64,000 nt of DNA from the NCBI RefSeq assembly GCF_004770905.1, contig NZ_RQHT01000003.1, positions 1 to 64,000 on the forward strand, in the 5' to 3' direction. A program made the translations under genes and the position numbers. The notes beneath the pieces were generated by a model. That model was not told the DNA's origin. It did no database searches and saw nothing but the letters and a program-made list of their open reading frames with translations. The stretch's first letter is position 1; each line of letters opens with the position of its first letter. Shown in pieces: positions 1 to 8,170 of this stretch. This DNA comes from Leptospira bandrabouensis. Its GTDB lineage: Bacteria > Spirochaetota > Leptospiria > Leptospirales > Leptospiraceae.

Positions 1-586
1 GAAAAACTTTAAACTGGAATACACCAGAAGAGGAAATCAGGAATCTTGTGCGCTAAATTCTTGAACCTACCTTTAAAAAAAGATACAAAGTAATGATCAT
101 GGAATTTCTACCATTACGACAAATCTGGCTCAATTTTAGTGTAAACAAAAAATATTGGATTTGTTTTGTGTTACTTTTTATTAGTTTTTCTTTCTTTCAT
201 TTGCCCCTTTTTTACGGATGAGTCTTGTAATAAAGAAAGCATTTCTCTGAATGAAGAACCTCCTAGGACTAAATATTTTTCCATCAACTCTGGGGTGATG
301 ATTGAAAGTGTAACTGTTGTTATATCTGGACGCGACAGAAATGCTACAATGGCACAAAAAGGACCAGGTAAAATTTCATGGATGTTAGATCTGAAATCAG
401 CAGATTACCAGATTACAAAATATTTTGGTACCAACTTACTTTTACATAATTCGAATTTTTTTCTTCGTGAGAAATTTGTGTAATGAAGTTGTAGTTTTCG
501 ATTTATAAAAATTTCAGGGATTTGGATATATTACTATAAAAAGAATTTGTAGAGTAAAAATTTTCCTTGAGTCAACCGTCTCTCAT
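1..586. other. Sparse left-edge region with a possible gene remnant
   Basis: This AT-rich stretch holds no confident gene. The reading frame running from base 3 to the stop at 54-56 encodes a tail containing LNWNTPEEEIRNLVR, which faintly resembles the C-terminal part of Fmt-type or sugar formyltransferases (pattern INWN..AEEI.NLIR). It may be the end of a gene lying mostly outside the window, or a remnant. The next frame reads on as ALN, as an intact formyltransferase would, which hints at a frameshift. Bases 484-616 show no structure beyond a possible weak promoter, TTGAGT near 564 with an AT-rich hexamer about 17 bases later, ahead of the gene at 617. Confidence 0.3.
166..483 (+). CDS. Doubtful small secreted or lipoprotein-like ORF
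   Basis: A TTG-started frame of 105 codons. It begins with a hydrophobic stretch (CYFLLVFLSFICPFF, residues 2-16) followed by a polar region with a cysteine at about residue 21, so an exported small protein or lipoprotein is possible. There is no convincing ribosome binding site before the TTG, and the start of the hydrophobic segment lacks the usual Lys/Arg. I do not recognise the family. The C-terminal half (KYFGTNLLLHNSNFFLREKFV) has no clear motif. It could be a chance frame in AT-rich DNA or a degraded gene. Confidence 0.25.
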   Translation: MCYFLLVFLSFICPFFTDESCNKESISLNEEPPRTKYFSINSGVMIESVTVVISGRDRNATMAQKGPGKISWMLDLKSADYQITKYFGTNLLLHNSNFFLREKFV

Positions 587-616
587 TTGTTATTGGATGG
601 TAGAGGTATTCAAATA

Positions 617-1564
617 ATGAAACGTAGTCTCGTTTTTTTTCTGATCGTCATCTCACTATTTACTGGATCAGTTTTTGCACAGGGTAAAGTGGAAGGAAAT
701 GCATTGCGAATCAAAGGTGCATCATTTTTAGGAAGCCTTCGCACAGACCTAGAAAAAAGAAATTTTTACAGTGATATTGTTGGATTAGAATACAACCAAG
801 ATTGGCAAGGCAATCGTGGCACTTCCCTCATTAATGATTTTGGTTTTGATTATTTTCATTCATTGAATGCGGGAATTTTAAGTAATGTTTTTCTCGGTTT
901 ACATTTGAACCGATTCACTCGAGGTTATGAATGGAATTCCTATTATGCTACGGGACTTGGAATTAAGGAAGGTGATTACCGTTTACTTTATTCTGATATT
1001 AACTTAGGAATTACCCTGTCTCCTAGTTCTAACTTTAGAATTCTTCCCAAGTATGTCATTCGAAGTATGAGTCAAACTTTTGAAGGCAATTATTTGGGAA
1101 TTGGTGGACCATCTTATTTAGGACAGGATACAAAAACTACTTCTGGCACTTCAGGACTCGTAGGTGTTGGTTTCGAATTTGATCTTAACGATAGAGCAAC
1201 ATTATTTGCAGATTTTTTACTTTTTGGACCTTTTCTCTTAAATTCAACAGGAACTTACAACTCAGAACAGTTTAGAGTTTATAACAATGGTTTTGGATTA
1301 AATTTTGCTAACGGTGGTTATACTTTCTATTCTGAAAAAATTAGTGTGGGGGGAAGTATCGTAGTCCTTCCAAAACTTCGCCTATTTGTTAGTTTTGAAA
1401 GAGAAAACATGACTGCTAAAGCGAAGAGTCCAGTCGCTCTTAGTTTTTATGGGGATACATTAGATCGAGTAGGCACATTAATGGAGTTTGTATCTGCCAC
1501 GGCAGACCATCAAATTGCGATGTCCGGTATAAAAATTGGAGTCACTTACGATTTAAATTTGTAA
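617..1564 (+). CDS. Putative outer-membrane beta-barrel protein
   Basis: The predicted product has 315 residues. It opens with a classical signal peptide (MKRSLVFFLIVISLFTGSVFA, probable cleavage after FA at residue 21). The mature part has no membrane helices; it is rich in alternating hydrophobic and polar residues, Gly, Tyr and Asn, and ends in TYDLNL, all of which suit an outer-membrane beta-barrel. I chose ATG 617 over the upstream in-frame TTG at 587 because AGAGG lies about 10 bases before it and because the signal peptide starts there. It stands alone between the left-edge region and the 5S rRNA gene. The family is not recognised; porin-like and structural roles are both open. Confidence 0.7.
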   Translation: MKRSLVFFLIVISLFTGSVFAQGKVEGNALRIKGASFLGSLRTDLEKRNFYSDIVGLEYNQDWQGNRGTSLINDFGFDYFHSLNAGILSNVFLGLHLNRFTRGYEWNSYYATGLGIKEGDYRLLYSDINLGITLSPSSNFRILPKYVIRSMSQTFEGNYLGIGGPSYLGQDTKTTSGTSGLVGVGFEFDLNDRATLFADFLLFGPFLLNSTGTYNSEQFRVYNNGFGLNFANGGYTFYSEKISVGGSIVVLPKLRLFVSFERENMTAKAKSPVALSFYGDTLDRVGTLMEFVSATADHQIAMSGIKIGVTYDLNL

Positions 1565-1582
1565 CTTTTCTTTTAAAAGTAC

Positions 1583-1612
1583 TTGCAAATCCGAACCACT
1601 TGGAAGTAATGG
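1583..1612 (+). promoter_or_regulatory. Candidate promoter of the 5S rRNA gene
   Basis: TTGCAA (1583-1588) and TAATGG (1607-1612) are 18 bases apart and lie directly upstream of the start of the 5S rRNA at about 1621. The position suits a sigma70-type promoter for an unlinked 5S gene. It is judged by eye from consensus and position only. Confidence 0.35.
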
Positions 1613-1620
1613 TAATTACT

Positions 1621-1736
1621 CCTGGTGATTATGGAGAGAAGGCCATACCCGTTCCCATTCCGAACACGGAAGTCAAGCTTCTCATCGCCGATGGTACTAT
1701 TGGGTTCGCTCAATGGGAGAGTAGGACATTGCCGGG
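1621..1736 (+). rRNA. rrf: 5S ribosomal RNA
   Basis: This is the RNA of the large ribosomal subunit central protuberance. The internal sequence is highly characteristic: CCCGTTCCCATTCCGAAC at about 1648-1665 (loop B and loop C region), GAAGTCAAGC, and CGCCGATGGTACTATTGGG of the helix IV-V region. The two ends pair (CCTGGTGA at the 5' end against the 3' segment ending GCCGGG at 1731-1736), giving about 116 nt. There is no 16S or 23S gene nearby, which agrees with the scattered rRNA genes known for Leptospira. A hairpin terminator follows at 1761-1790. Exact ends may differ by a few bases. Confidence 0.93.
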
Positions 1737-1760
1737 TTAGCACTAATAACTCAATAAAAA

Positions 1761-1790
1761 AAGGCCAGCCGGAAGGTTGGCTTTTTTTTG
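1761..1790 (+). terminator. Rho-independent terminator of the 5S gene
   Basis: GCCAGCC and GGTTGGC pair around a GGAA tetraloop (one G-T wobble), flanked by an A-run before and eight T residues after the stem. It sits about 25 bases after the end of the 5S rRNA, as expected for its transcription terminator. Confidence 0.85.
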
Positions 1791-1803
1791 TACCAATGAA
1801 AAT

Positions 1804-1825
1804 CCATTGAGCGAACCCAATAGTA
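1804..1825 (-). repeat. Inverted 22-bp copy of an internal 5S segment
   Basis: Bases 1804-1825 are the exact reverse complement of 1695-1716, a part of the 5S rRNA gene. The identity stops at both ends of the 22 bases. It lies just beyond the 5S terminator, so transcripts reading through could pair with the 5S RNA. Confidence 0.85.
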
Positions 1826-1922
1826 TCCAGAACTAAATCGTTCGCGAAATGACAGACTTGCGACCCATAGGGAGCAAGGCTCGGACACTCGCCCGCGGAG
1901 CGGAAAAGCGAGTGGGGGAGGA

Positions 1923-1984
1923 AGTAGGACGTTGCCTGGTTAGTCATTATTGTTTATTAAGGCGTTCACGCAAGTGAGCGCCTT
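1923..1984 (+). pseudogene. 5S rRNA 3'-end remnant with its own terminator hairpin
   Basis: Bases 1923-1943 match the 3' end of the 5S gene (1720-1740) at 19 of 21 positions, and the part after it is followed by a strong hairpin at 1959-1984: an 11-bp stem (one T-G wobble) closed by a GCAA tetraloop and followed by a T-rich run. No upstream 5S body is present, so this looks like the surviving tail of a second 5S copy plus terminator. The alternative is a mobile repeat that uses 5S-like sequence. Confidence 0.6.
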
Positions 1985-2555
1985 TGTTATTTGTGGGAGC
2001 TTTGTTTTTGCCGGCTGCTGTCCGCGACTCGCAGTAGCGGTCGCTGCCTCAAAATTAGAGCAAGGTGTCTTGCTCTAATTTTTCCGGCATGATTGCCGGG
2101 TGGATTTATCACAAAACCTACATGGCCTTCAACGATTAGCTGCTCGTTCCCTACGGGTCACTGCGCAGGATTGCGGGTTAATATCTTTTTCTATCTATAA
2201 ATATAATTCTTTTTATCAATTTACAATCAGTTACCAATGGTTCGCGAAATGGGTGAGGCTTCGTTAGGAAGCCGAAGCCTGCTAGGATTTTTTCCTAAAG
2301 GTGATAGGGTTTTAAAAGGTAATTTAGAAATTAATGATATATTTATGTAATAAATTCTTAGATTATAATTAGAATTTTTTGTTTTTGCTATGAAAATATT
2401 TACAATGATGGATAGGAAAATTCAATTATAATTAGGTAGAATTACTAAATTCAGAAAGAAAAGAGTCAATTAGTAACCATTGATTTTTCTGAATCTTCCT
2501 TTTTGGTTTAGGTATTCGCTTGCACTTTTTTTAAATGCAATTTTAGTATTGGGAA
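1985..2555. other. Non-coding region with hairpins and a 12-base direct repeat
   Basis: No gene is supported here. GCTGCTG and CAGTAGC (about 2013-2040) can pair. A perfect 14-bp hairpin with a GTGT loop spans 2051-2082, followed at once by a 6-bp hairpin (CCGGCA/TGCCGG, 2084-2099). The 12-mer GTTCGCGAAATG occurs at 1840-1851 and again at 2240-2251, bracketing the structured block. This block is visibly richer in G+C than the flanking DNA. From about 2300 to 2555 the DNA is very AT-rich, with a possible weak promoter (TTGCAC near 2520) before the kinase gene. Confidence 0.6.
2051..2099. repeat. Tandem perfect hairpins
   Basis: A 14-bp perfect inverted repeat (arms 2051-2064 and 2069-2082, 4-base loop) is joined after one base to a second perfect hairpin (arms 2084-2089 and 2094-2099, loop TGAT). 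The first has an A-run on one side and a T-run on the other, so it could terminate transcription in either direction. The second makes the pair look more like a small structured repeat than a plain terminator. Confidence 0.7.
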
Positions 2556-2558
2556 GTG

Positions 2559-4529
2559 ATGCAAAATTTGATTCCCAGTGAAGTATATTCTTCGCTGATT
2601 CTTCAATACTTATATGATGCCGTTATAGTTACGGATCTTGAATTTCGAATCACAAGTTGGAATTTAGCCGCGGAACGTATTTATGGATACAATGCCAAAG
2701 AAGTCATAGGCAAATCTGCAATGACTATTTTAAGAACAGTGCAGAATAATTCCACTAGAGAGAATCGTATAATAGAACTTCAGACAAACGGAATTTGGCA
2801 AGGAGAGGTATTCCAATACACTAAGCGTTCAGAAAGATTAACAATCCTTTCTGCCGTAAGTTTCTTGAAAGACAAATCTGGCCAAACTATTGGTATCATT
2901 GCGATCAATCGTGATATCACAGAAGAAAACAAAATCAAAGAAGAACTCGTCGATAGTGAAGAAAGATTTCGGATGAGTTTTGATAACGCAGGTGTGGGCG
3001 TTTGTATTTTGGACTTAAATGGAAAATTCCTCCGTGTTAATAAAAAACTAAGATCTATGTTAGGTTATGAGGAATTTGAACTTATTGGTAAAAGAACAAA
3101 TGAGTTCGCTTATGAAGACGACAAAGTTTTATTTGATTCTTTTCGAGATTTGGCACTCAGCGGTTCCAAAGAAAATATGATCTATGAAAAGAGGTTTTTT
3201 TCAAAAGAGAAAAATATCCTTTGGTTTGAAATCTCAAATACATTAGTAAAAAATAGAGACGGCGAACCTTCGTATTTTGTTGTTCATATGAATGATATTT
3301 CTGGCCGTAAAAATGCAGAATTTCATTTGCGTAGCGCAATCAAAGAAGCGGAAAGAGCAAATCAGGCAAAATCAGAATTTGTCGCCAATATGAGTCATGA
3401 AATTAGAACTCCGTTGAATGGTGTGATTGGTTTTAATGAATTGTTATTAACTACCAACTTAGATTCGGACCAAAGAGAATATGTCCGTAATGCGATCAGT
3501 AGTGCGCATGGCCTACTTGGTATTATCAATGATGTTTTGGATATTTCTAAAATTGAAGCAGGAAAACTAGTTTTAAATGAAGTTACTTCCAACTTAAAAC
3601 AAATTATTAATGATTCATTAGGTGTTTTGCGATGGAAAGCAAATGAAAAAGGAATCGAATTGAGGTTGGAAGAAGGTCCTGGAATTCCAGAAATTATTTT
3701 AATTGATGCCACTAGGTTACGGCAAATACTGATTAACCTTTTAGGAAACGCAGTAAAATTCACAGAAATAGGTGGCGTTGTACTAAAAGTCAATGCAACT
3801 GAAATCTCACCTCAAAAAATAAAATTGGAATTCGCCATCAAGGATACGGGGATAGGAATTTCAGAAGAACAGAAAACTCACCTGTTTCAATCCTTTTGGC
3901 AAGGTGAAACCAATTCTAAAAGAAGGTATGGAGGATCTGGACTTGGCCTTAAGATCACAAAATCTTTGTTAGATTTAATGAATGGGAAAATTGAGATTAA
4001 ATCTGAGATAGGAGTTGGAACTGAGTTTCGTTTCTTTATCGAATGCAGTTTTGGAAAAGAGAATGTAGACCAAGATTCTGAAGGTAATAATGAAATCCAT
4101 AAGGAAGAGTTGTCAAATTACCGAGAGTCAATTCTGTCTGATATCTCTCCCCGTATTTTAATCGTGGAAGATAATGAAATGAACCGTGAACTTCTGAAAC
4201 GAATGATACAAAAATACATTCCCAATTCTAAAATCATCGAGGCTGTGGATGGACTGGAAGGAGTTCGCTTCTTTCGGGAATCCTTACCCGATTTAGTATT
4301 TATGGATGTACAAATGCCTAACATGGATGGTTTGGAGGCAGCAACGGAGATCCGTAAACAGCCTTCGGGTTCGAAAATTCCAATCGTTGCACTGACTGCC
4401 GGTGCTTTGTATGAGGAACGAAAAAAATGTTTTGAAGTTGGAATGGATCAATTTTTGACCAAACCGATTGATATCTTAGCACTCAATGAAATTCTATTCC
4501 ATTATTTGAATCGATCCACACTCGAATAG
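2559..4529 (+). CDS. Hybrid sensor histidine kinase (PAS-PAS-HisKA-HATPase-REC)
   Basis: A cytoplasmic two-component hybrid kinase of 656 residues with no membrane helix. Two PAS sensor domains (about 10-125 and 130-255) precede a HisKA dimerisation domain with the motif NMSHEIRTPLNG (phospho-acceptor His280). The HATPase domain shows the N box (NLLGNAVKF), G1 (DTGIGIS) and G2 (YGGSGLGL). A C-terminal receiver domain begins with LIVEDNEMNRELL and has the phosphorylated Asp583 in FMDVQMPNMDG and a KPI lysine. ATG 2559 follows GGGA closely; a GTG sits directly before it. There is no partner regulator next door, so output is probably through a separate phosphotransfer protein or through protein interaction. 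Signal unknown. Confidence 0.9.
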   Translation: MQNLIPSEVYSSLILQYLYDAVIVTDLEFRITSWNLAAERIYGYNAKEVIGKSAMTILRTVQNNSTRENRIIELQTNGIWQGEVFQYTKRSERLTILSAVSFLKDKSGQTIGIIAINRDITEENKIKEELVDSEERFRMSFDNAGVGVCILDLNGKFLRVNKKLRSMLGYEEFELIGKRTNEFAYEDDKVLFDSFRDLALSGSKENMIYEKRFFSKEKNILWFEISNTLVKNRDGEPSYFVVHMNDISGRKNAEFHLRSAIKEAERANQAKSEFVANMSHEIRTPLNGVIGFNELLLTTNLDSDQREYVRNAISSAHGLLGIINDVLDISKIEAGKLVLNEVTSNLKQIINDSLGVLRWKANEKGIELRLEEGPGIPEIILIDATRLRQILINLLGNAVKFTEIGGVVLKVNATEISPQKIKLEFAIKDTGIGISEEQKTHLFQSFWQGETNSKRRYGGSGLGLKITKSLLDLMNGKIEIKSEIGVGTEFRFFIECSFGKENVDQDSEGNNEIHKEELSNYRESILSDISPRILIVEDNEMNRELLKRMIQKYIPNSKIIEAVDGLEGVRFFRESLPDLVFMDVQMPNMDGLEAATEIRKQPSGSKIPIVALTAGALYEERKKCFEVGMDQFLTKPIDILALNEILFHYLNRSTLE

Positions 4530-4567
4530 AGTAGCAAAAACTTTCGAACCAAAACATTTTGTCCAAA

Positions 4568-5815
4568 ATGAGACGATTTCCCTTTTTAGCTTATCTTGGT
4601 CCTGGACTATTGTATGCCGGTGCCGCCGTTGGTGTTTCTCATCTTGTGCAATCGACTCGGGCGGGAGCTGTCTACGGTTACGGACTCCTCTTTGTTGTGA
4701 TTTTTGCCAATTTGATCAAGTATCCGTTTTTTGTTGTTGGAACCAGATATACGATTATTACAGGAAAATCGTTGTTAGATGGATACGAAGCATTGGGCCG
4801 ATTGCCCGTTTGGATTTTTTTCTTCATATCGATCGGAACAATGTGTATCATTGTTGCTACAGTAACACTTGTTACTTCTGGTTTGTTTTCAAATTTACTG
4901 GGTATTTCTTTAGAACCTTGGTTACTTTGTGCCATCATATTGGTATTTTGTTCTTTATTACTTGCGATCGGTAAGTTTGCAGCCCTTGACGGACTCATGA
5001 AGTGGATAGTGGTTCTTTTAACCGTCTCTACCATTGTTGCGATGATTTTATCTTTTTATGCAGCCATTCCTAAACTGGAAACGGTAGGAAAAACATTTTC
5101 TATTTCTGATTTAGGTGACGTTGCTTTTTTAATTGCACTTATGGGTTGGATGCCAATCCCGATTGAAGCGGCCGTATGGCAATCCGACTGGACACTGGCG
5201 AAAAAAACTCCCGATGGAAAACTTCCACCAATGAAATATGCAATGATTGATTTTAACATTGGTTATATCGGCACAACATTACTTGCTGTTTGTTTTTTGG
5301 CTTTAGGTGCAAACATGATGTACAATACCGGTGCTGAGTTTTCTTCTCAAGCTGTGAGTTTTGCATCTGAGTTAGTTAAATTATATACTACCGCGATTGG
5401 ATCTTGGTCTTATCCTATCATTCTTATCGCTGCCTTTTTCACTATGTTTTCCACTACGCTTACCTGTTTTGATGCATACCCGCGAGTGGTATCAAATGCA
5501 AGTCGTCGTTTATTCAAACCTTTAGAAAAAATTCCGACAGAAAAACTTTACTGGTATTGGATCGCCATCGTGGGTGTGGGTTCTATTTTAATTCTAATGT
5601 TTTTTAGAACAAATATGAAGAGTTTGGTGGATTTTGCCACGACAGTCTCTTTTCTAAATGCACCTGTTCTTGCCCTGATCCACCATTTGATTTTATTTGG
5701 AAAAGAAATTCCAAAAGAAGAAAGGCCAAAACCGTGGATGAACTTATTATCTTGGTTTGGAATTCTATTTCTCTTTGGTTTTTCCATCTATTATATCAAT
5801 ATCACTTTTCTTTAA
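4568..5815 (+). CDS. Nramp-like membrane transporter lacking canonical metal-site motifs
   Basis: A polytopic inner-membrane protein of about 415 residues with roughly 11 hydrophobic helices. The opening GPGLLYAGAAVGVSH followed by RAGAVYGYGLL, then ITGKSLLDGY, follows the Nramp (SLC11, COG1914) pattern of Mn/Fe transporters. However, the helix-1 DPGN metal motif is replaced by about VGVS, and the helix-6 MPHN-type motif by MPIPIE, so the substrate may not be manganese or iron. ATG 4568 is preferred; TTG 4559 is in frame. No clear ribosome binding site is seen. It ends 3 bases before an NhaC-type antiporter, so the two are probably cotranscribed ion transporters. Confidence 0.7.
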   Translation: MRRFPFLAYLGPGLLYAGAAVGVSHLVQSTRAGAVYGYGLLFVVIFANLIKYPFFVVGTRYTIITGKSLLDGYEALGRLPVWIFFFISIGTMCIIVATVTLVTSGLFSNLLGISLEPWLLCAIILVFCSLLLAIGKFAALDGLMKWIVVLLTVSTIVAMILSFYAAIPKLETVGKTFSISDLGDVAFLIALMGWMPIPIEAAVWQSDWTLAKKTPDGKLPPMKYAMIDFNIGYIGTTLLAVCFLALGANMMYNTGAEFSSQAVSFASELVKLYTTAIGSWSYPIILIAAFFTMFSTTLTCFDAYPRVVSNASRRLFKPLEKIPTEKLYWYWIAIVGVGSILILMFFRTNMKSLVDFATTVSFLNAPVLALIHHLILFGKEIPKEERPKPWMNLLSWFGILFLFGFSIYYINITFL

Positions 5816-5818
5816 AGT

Positions 5819-7198
5819 ATGGAGAGAGAAAAAACACATTCCATTTTTTTCTCTCTTTCTCCACTTCTTTATTTAACTCTTTCGATTCTTTTTTTTCGAT
5901 TTGTTTGGGTAATACCATACCCTCATCCAATGGCATTGTTAGTTGCGGGAGTTTTATCTTTTCTGCAAAGAAGAGATCGAAAACTCCTGTTTTTAAAATC
6001 CGCGTTTCGTAAAAATTTTCTCTCTGTACTACCGGCAATGGAGATTCTTTTTTTTGTAGGGATGCTCATTGCTTCTTGGGCGTATACAGGTGTATTACTT
6101 TTAATGATACAAACAGGAATTTTGTTTCTACAACCTGATTATTTTTTACCATCCTTAGCGATTGTTTCTGCCATAGCTGCTATGGTTTCTGGTTCTTCCT
6201 GGACAACGGCGGGTACTCTTGGTGTTGCTCTTATGGGTGTGGCAGAAGTCATTTCTTTTCCACAAGCAATGGCCGCTGGAGCTATTGTGAGCGGATGTTA
6301 TTTTGGCGATAAACTTTCTCCTCTATCAGATACTACCAATTTGGCATCTAGTCTAACGCACGTTCCTATTTGGTCACACATAAAGCATATGCTTAAGACA
6401 ACTTGTATCAGTTTTGGAGTGGCTATCTTTGGTTTTTATATTCTTAATCTTTTTGTATGGGATGCAAATCAAGTATATGATTCCACTTTGCAATCAAGTC
6501 GTATATTGCCTGATATAACAAACCAAATTTCTTGGTTCAAATTTATTCCTGTCATTTTGGTGTTTGGATCCGCATTATTTAAGTTACACATTAGAGTTTC
6601 GTTGGCACTGGGTATTGTGTCGGCCATTGCATTTAGTGTAATGGAATCCGGCTTCCATTTTGATATTGTTAGGACATTAGTGTTTGGATTTGAATCTCAT
6701 TCAGAAAATGAAGTATTGGACCGGTTTTTAAGTGGAGGAGGGGTTGTTGCCATTTTGCCCACCGAAATTTTAATCCTCGCCGCTGTTTGGTTTGGTGCTG
6801 TCGTCGAAGGTTATGGATATTTAGCCGAAATTTTAATTCAAATTAAAAACTGGGCCAAAGATCGCTCGGATATTTTACTATCTACAATGGGGACAGCTTT
6901 TCTTTTAAATATGGTGACTGCGGACCAATATTTATCTTTAGTCATTCCTGCACGTGCCTTTCGTAGTCTTGCGGAAGAAAAAGGAATCCCAGAAAAGGAT
7001 ATCTCACGTTCTTTGGAAGATTCCGGAACCATAACTTCTCCACTCATTCCTTGGAATAGTTGCGGTGCATTTATGTCAACATCGCTTGGCGTTTCGGTGT
7101 TTTCATTTTTTCCGTTTGTTTTCTTTAACTTGTTTCATATCATTCTATCTGTAACACTCTTACTTGTTGTCAAAAAAAATCTAAAAGTTCATAGTTGA
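5819..7198 (+). CDS. nhaC: NhaC-type Na+/H+ antiporter family protein
   Basis: A 459-residue inner-membrane transporter with about 11 hydrophobic segments. The central stretch MVSGSSWTTAGTLGVALMGV and GCYFGDKLSPLSDTTNLAS is typical of the NhaC / ion transporter superfamily of sodium- or malate-coupled antiporters. The C-terminal half carries EDSGTITSPLIPWNSCGAFM, another conserved family block. The ATG lies 3 bases after the Nramp-like gene's stop, implying one transcript. The exchanged ion cannot be read from sequence. An imperfect operator-like palindrome (ACAGAT A ATCTGT, 7217-7229) follows the gene. Confidence 0.85.
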   Translation: MEREKTHSIFFSLSPLLYLTLSILFFRFVWVIPYPHPMALLVAGVLSFLQRRDRKLLFLKSAFRKNFLSVLPAMEILFFVGMLIASWAYTGVLLLMIQTGILFLQPDYFLPSLAIVSAIAAMVSGSSWTTAGTLGVALMGVAEVISFPQAMAAGAIVSGCYFGDKLSPLSDTTNLASSLTHVPIWSHIKHMLKTTCISFGVAIFGFYILNLFVWDANQVYDSTLQSSRILPDITNQISWFKFIPVILVFGSALFKLHIRVSLALGIVSAIAFSVMESGFHFDIVRTLVFGFESHSENEVLDRFLSGGGVVAILPTEILILAAVWFGAVVEGYGYLAEILIQIKNWAKDRSDILLSTMGTAFLLNMVTADQYLSLVIPARAFRSLAEEKGIPEKDISRSLEDSGTITSPLIPWNSCGAFMSTSLGVSVFSFFPFVFFNLFHIILSVTLLLVVKKNLKVHS

Positions 7199-7216
7199 AC
7201 TTACGAAGTTCACATA

Positions 7217-7229
7217 ACAGATAATCTGT
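7217..7229. promoter_or_regulatory. 13-bp palindrome upstream of the sigma-like gene
   Basis: ACAGAT and ATCTGT face each other across one base, about 60 bases upstream of the next start codon. It could be a regulator binding site for the gene at 7289. No other copy was noticed in the window. Confidence 0.3.
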
Positions 7230-7288
7230 GCTTTAAATCAAGGGTAATGTAGTATCAATATTTTTCGGATGAATTATAAATTCCTCCC

Positions 7289-8107
7289 ATGTTACCAAAA
7301 ATATTAGATGAAAAAATTTTACCATTAATCGAAAAAGCTCGTGTTTCTAACGATCCCAATATTGTAAAAACGGATTTACCTATCTGGATGGTGGATCGTT
7401 TGGCCAAAAAGAGAAAAATTACGGAAGATGAAAGTTGTGAAATGGTCGTCACCATTTTAGAAGTATTTTCAAAAATGTGGGCTCTTAGTTTAAACTATCA
7501 TCTAACAAATGTTCTTGGTTTTTTTGTGACTTATGCTTTTAACCAATATAGGAATCGATTTCGTAAAACAGAGATTTCTGAGACAGGAGAACTATATCTG
7601 CAATTGTGGAACTACGACCAACCTGCCAATGCGGAATTTCCCGCAGAAACTTGGGAAGACACAAATCCGGTAAAAGCTGAATTGGAAAAACTTCCAACGT
7701 TAACTGCGCTCGTACTTTCTTTACAATTTGATTTACCAATGAAACAGAACATAAACCAACTCCTTCTTTGGAAGTTAAGAGAAACTAATCATAATGTGGA
7801 AATTTTCTTTCGAGAGTTAGAAGAGAAACGTTTTCGACAACGCCAATTATTAGCCCGGCTTTCGGGAATGATCACTCGTTATACCAGAAAACTTTACGAA
7901 GTGACTGATTTAAATCGCAGAAATTGGTATCTAAAACAAAAGAAAGTCTGGATTTTGAGACGGGCAAGAGCCTATGATCGAAGTTTTTTATCCGAACGTG
8001 AGATCGCAAAGTTATTGGGAATCTCCAGAAAGGCAGTTCGCAATCATCTGTCACAGGGAAAACATGAACTTCGAAAAGCCGGTAAAGAATTATTACACTA
8101 TGCGTAA
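7289..8107 (+). CDS. Conserved sigma-factor-like HTH protein
   Basis: A soluble, basic 272-residue protein. The C-terminal 45 residues (SEREIAKLLGISRKAVRNHL) form a helix-turn-helix like region 4 of sigma-70 factors or LuxR-type regulators. The remaining part is mostly helical and charged and is not recognised; I see no clear region 2 core-binding motif, so sigma activity is uncertain. The gene lies 63 bases upstream of a STAS anti-sigma-antagonist, which supports a role in a partner-switch or stress circuit. No good Shine-Dalgarno precedes ATG 7289. A DNA-binding regulator that is not a sigma factor is the alternative. Confidence 0.65.
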   Translation: MLPKILDEKILPLIEKARVSNDPNIVKTDLPIWMVDRLAKKRKITEDESCEMVVTILEVFSKMWALSLNYHLTNVLGFFVTYAFNQYRNRFRKTEISETGELYLQLWNYDQPANAEFPAETWEDTNPVKAELEKLPTLTALVLSLQFDLPMKQNINQLLLWKLRETNHNVEIFFRELEEKRFRQRQLLARLSGMITRYTRKLYEVTDLNRRNWYLKQKKVWILRRARAYDRSFLSEREIAKLLGISRKAVRNHLSQGKHELRKAGKELLHYA

Positions 8108-8170
8108 AAATTTGCTTTACATTCGGTAAAATCGAAGGAATTTAATGGCAACACCACCTTCCGAAGGGTT

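Noticed and set aside
1625..1810. Plus-strand frame of 61 codons within the 5S rRNA
   Set aside because: It is the 5S RNA read as protein.
1573..1947. Minus-strand frame of 124 codons crossing the 5S rRNA gene
   Set aside because: It runs antisense through the 5S gene and its terminator; no protein-like features or ribosome binding site.
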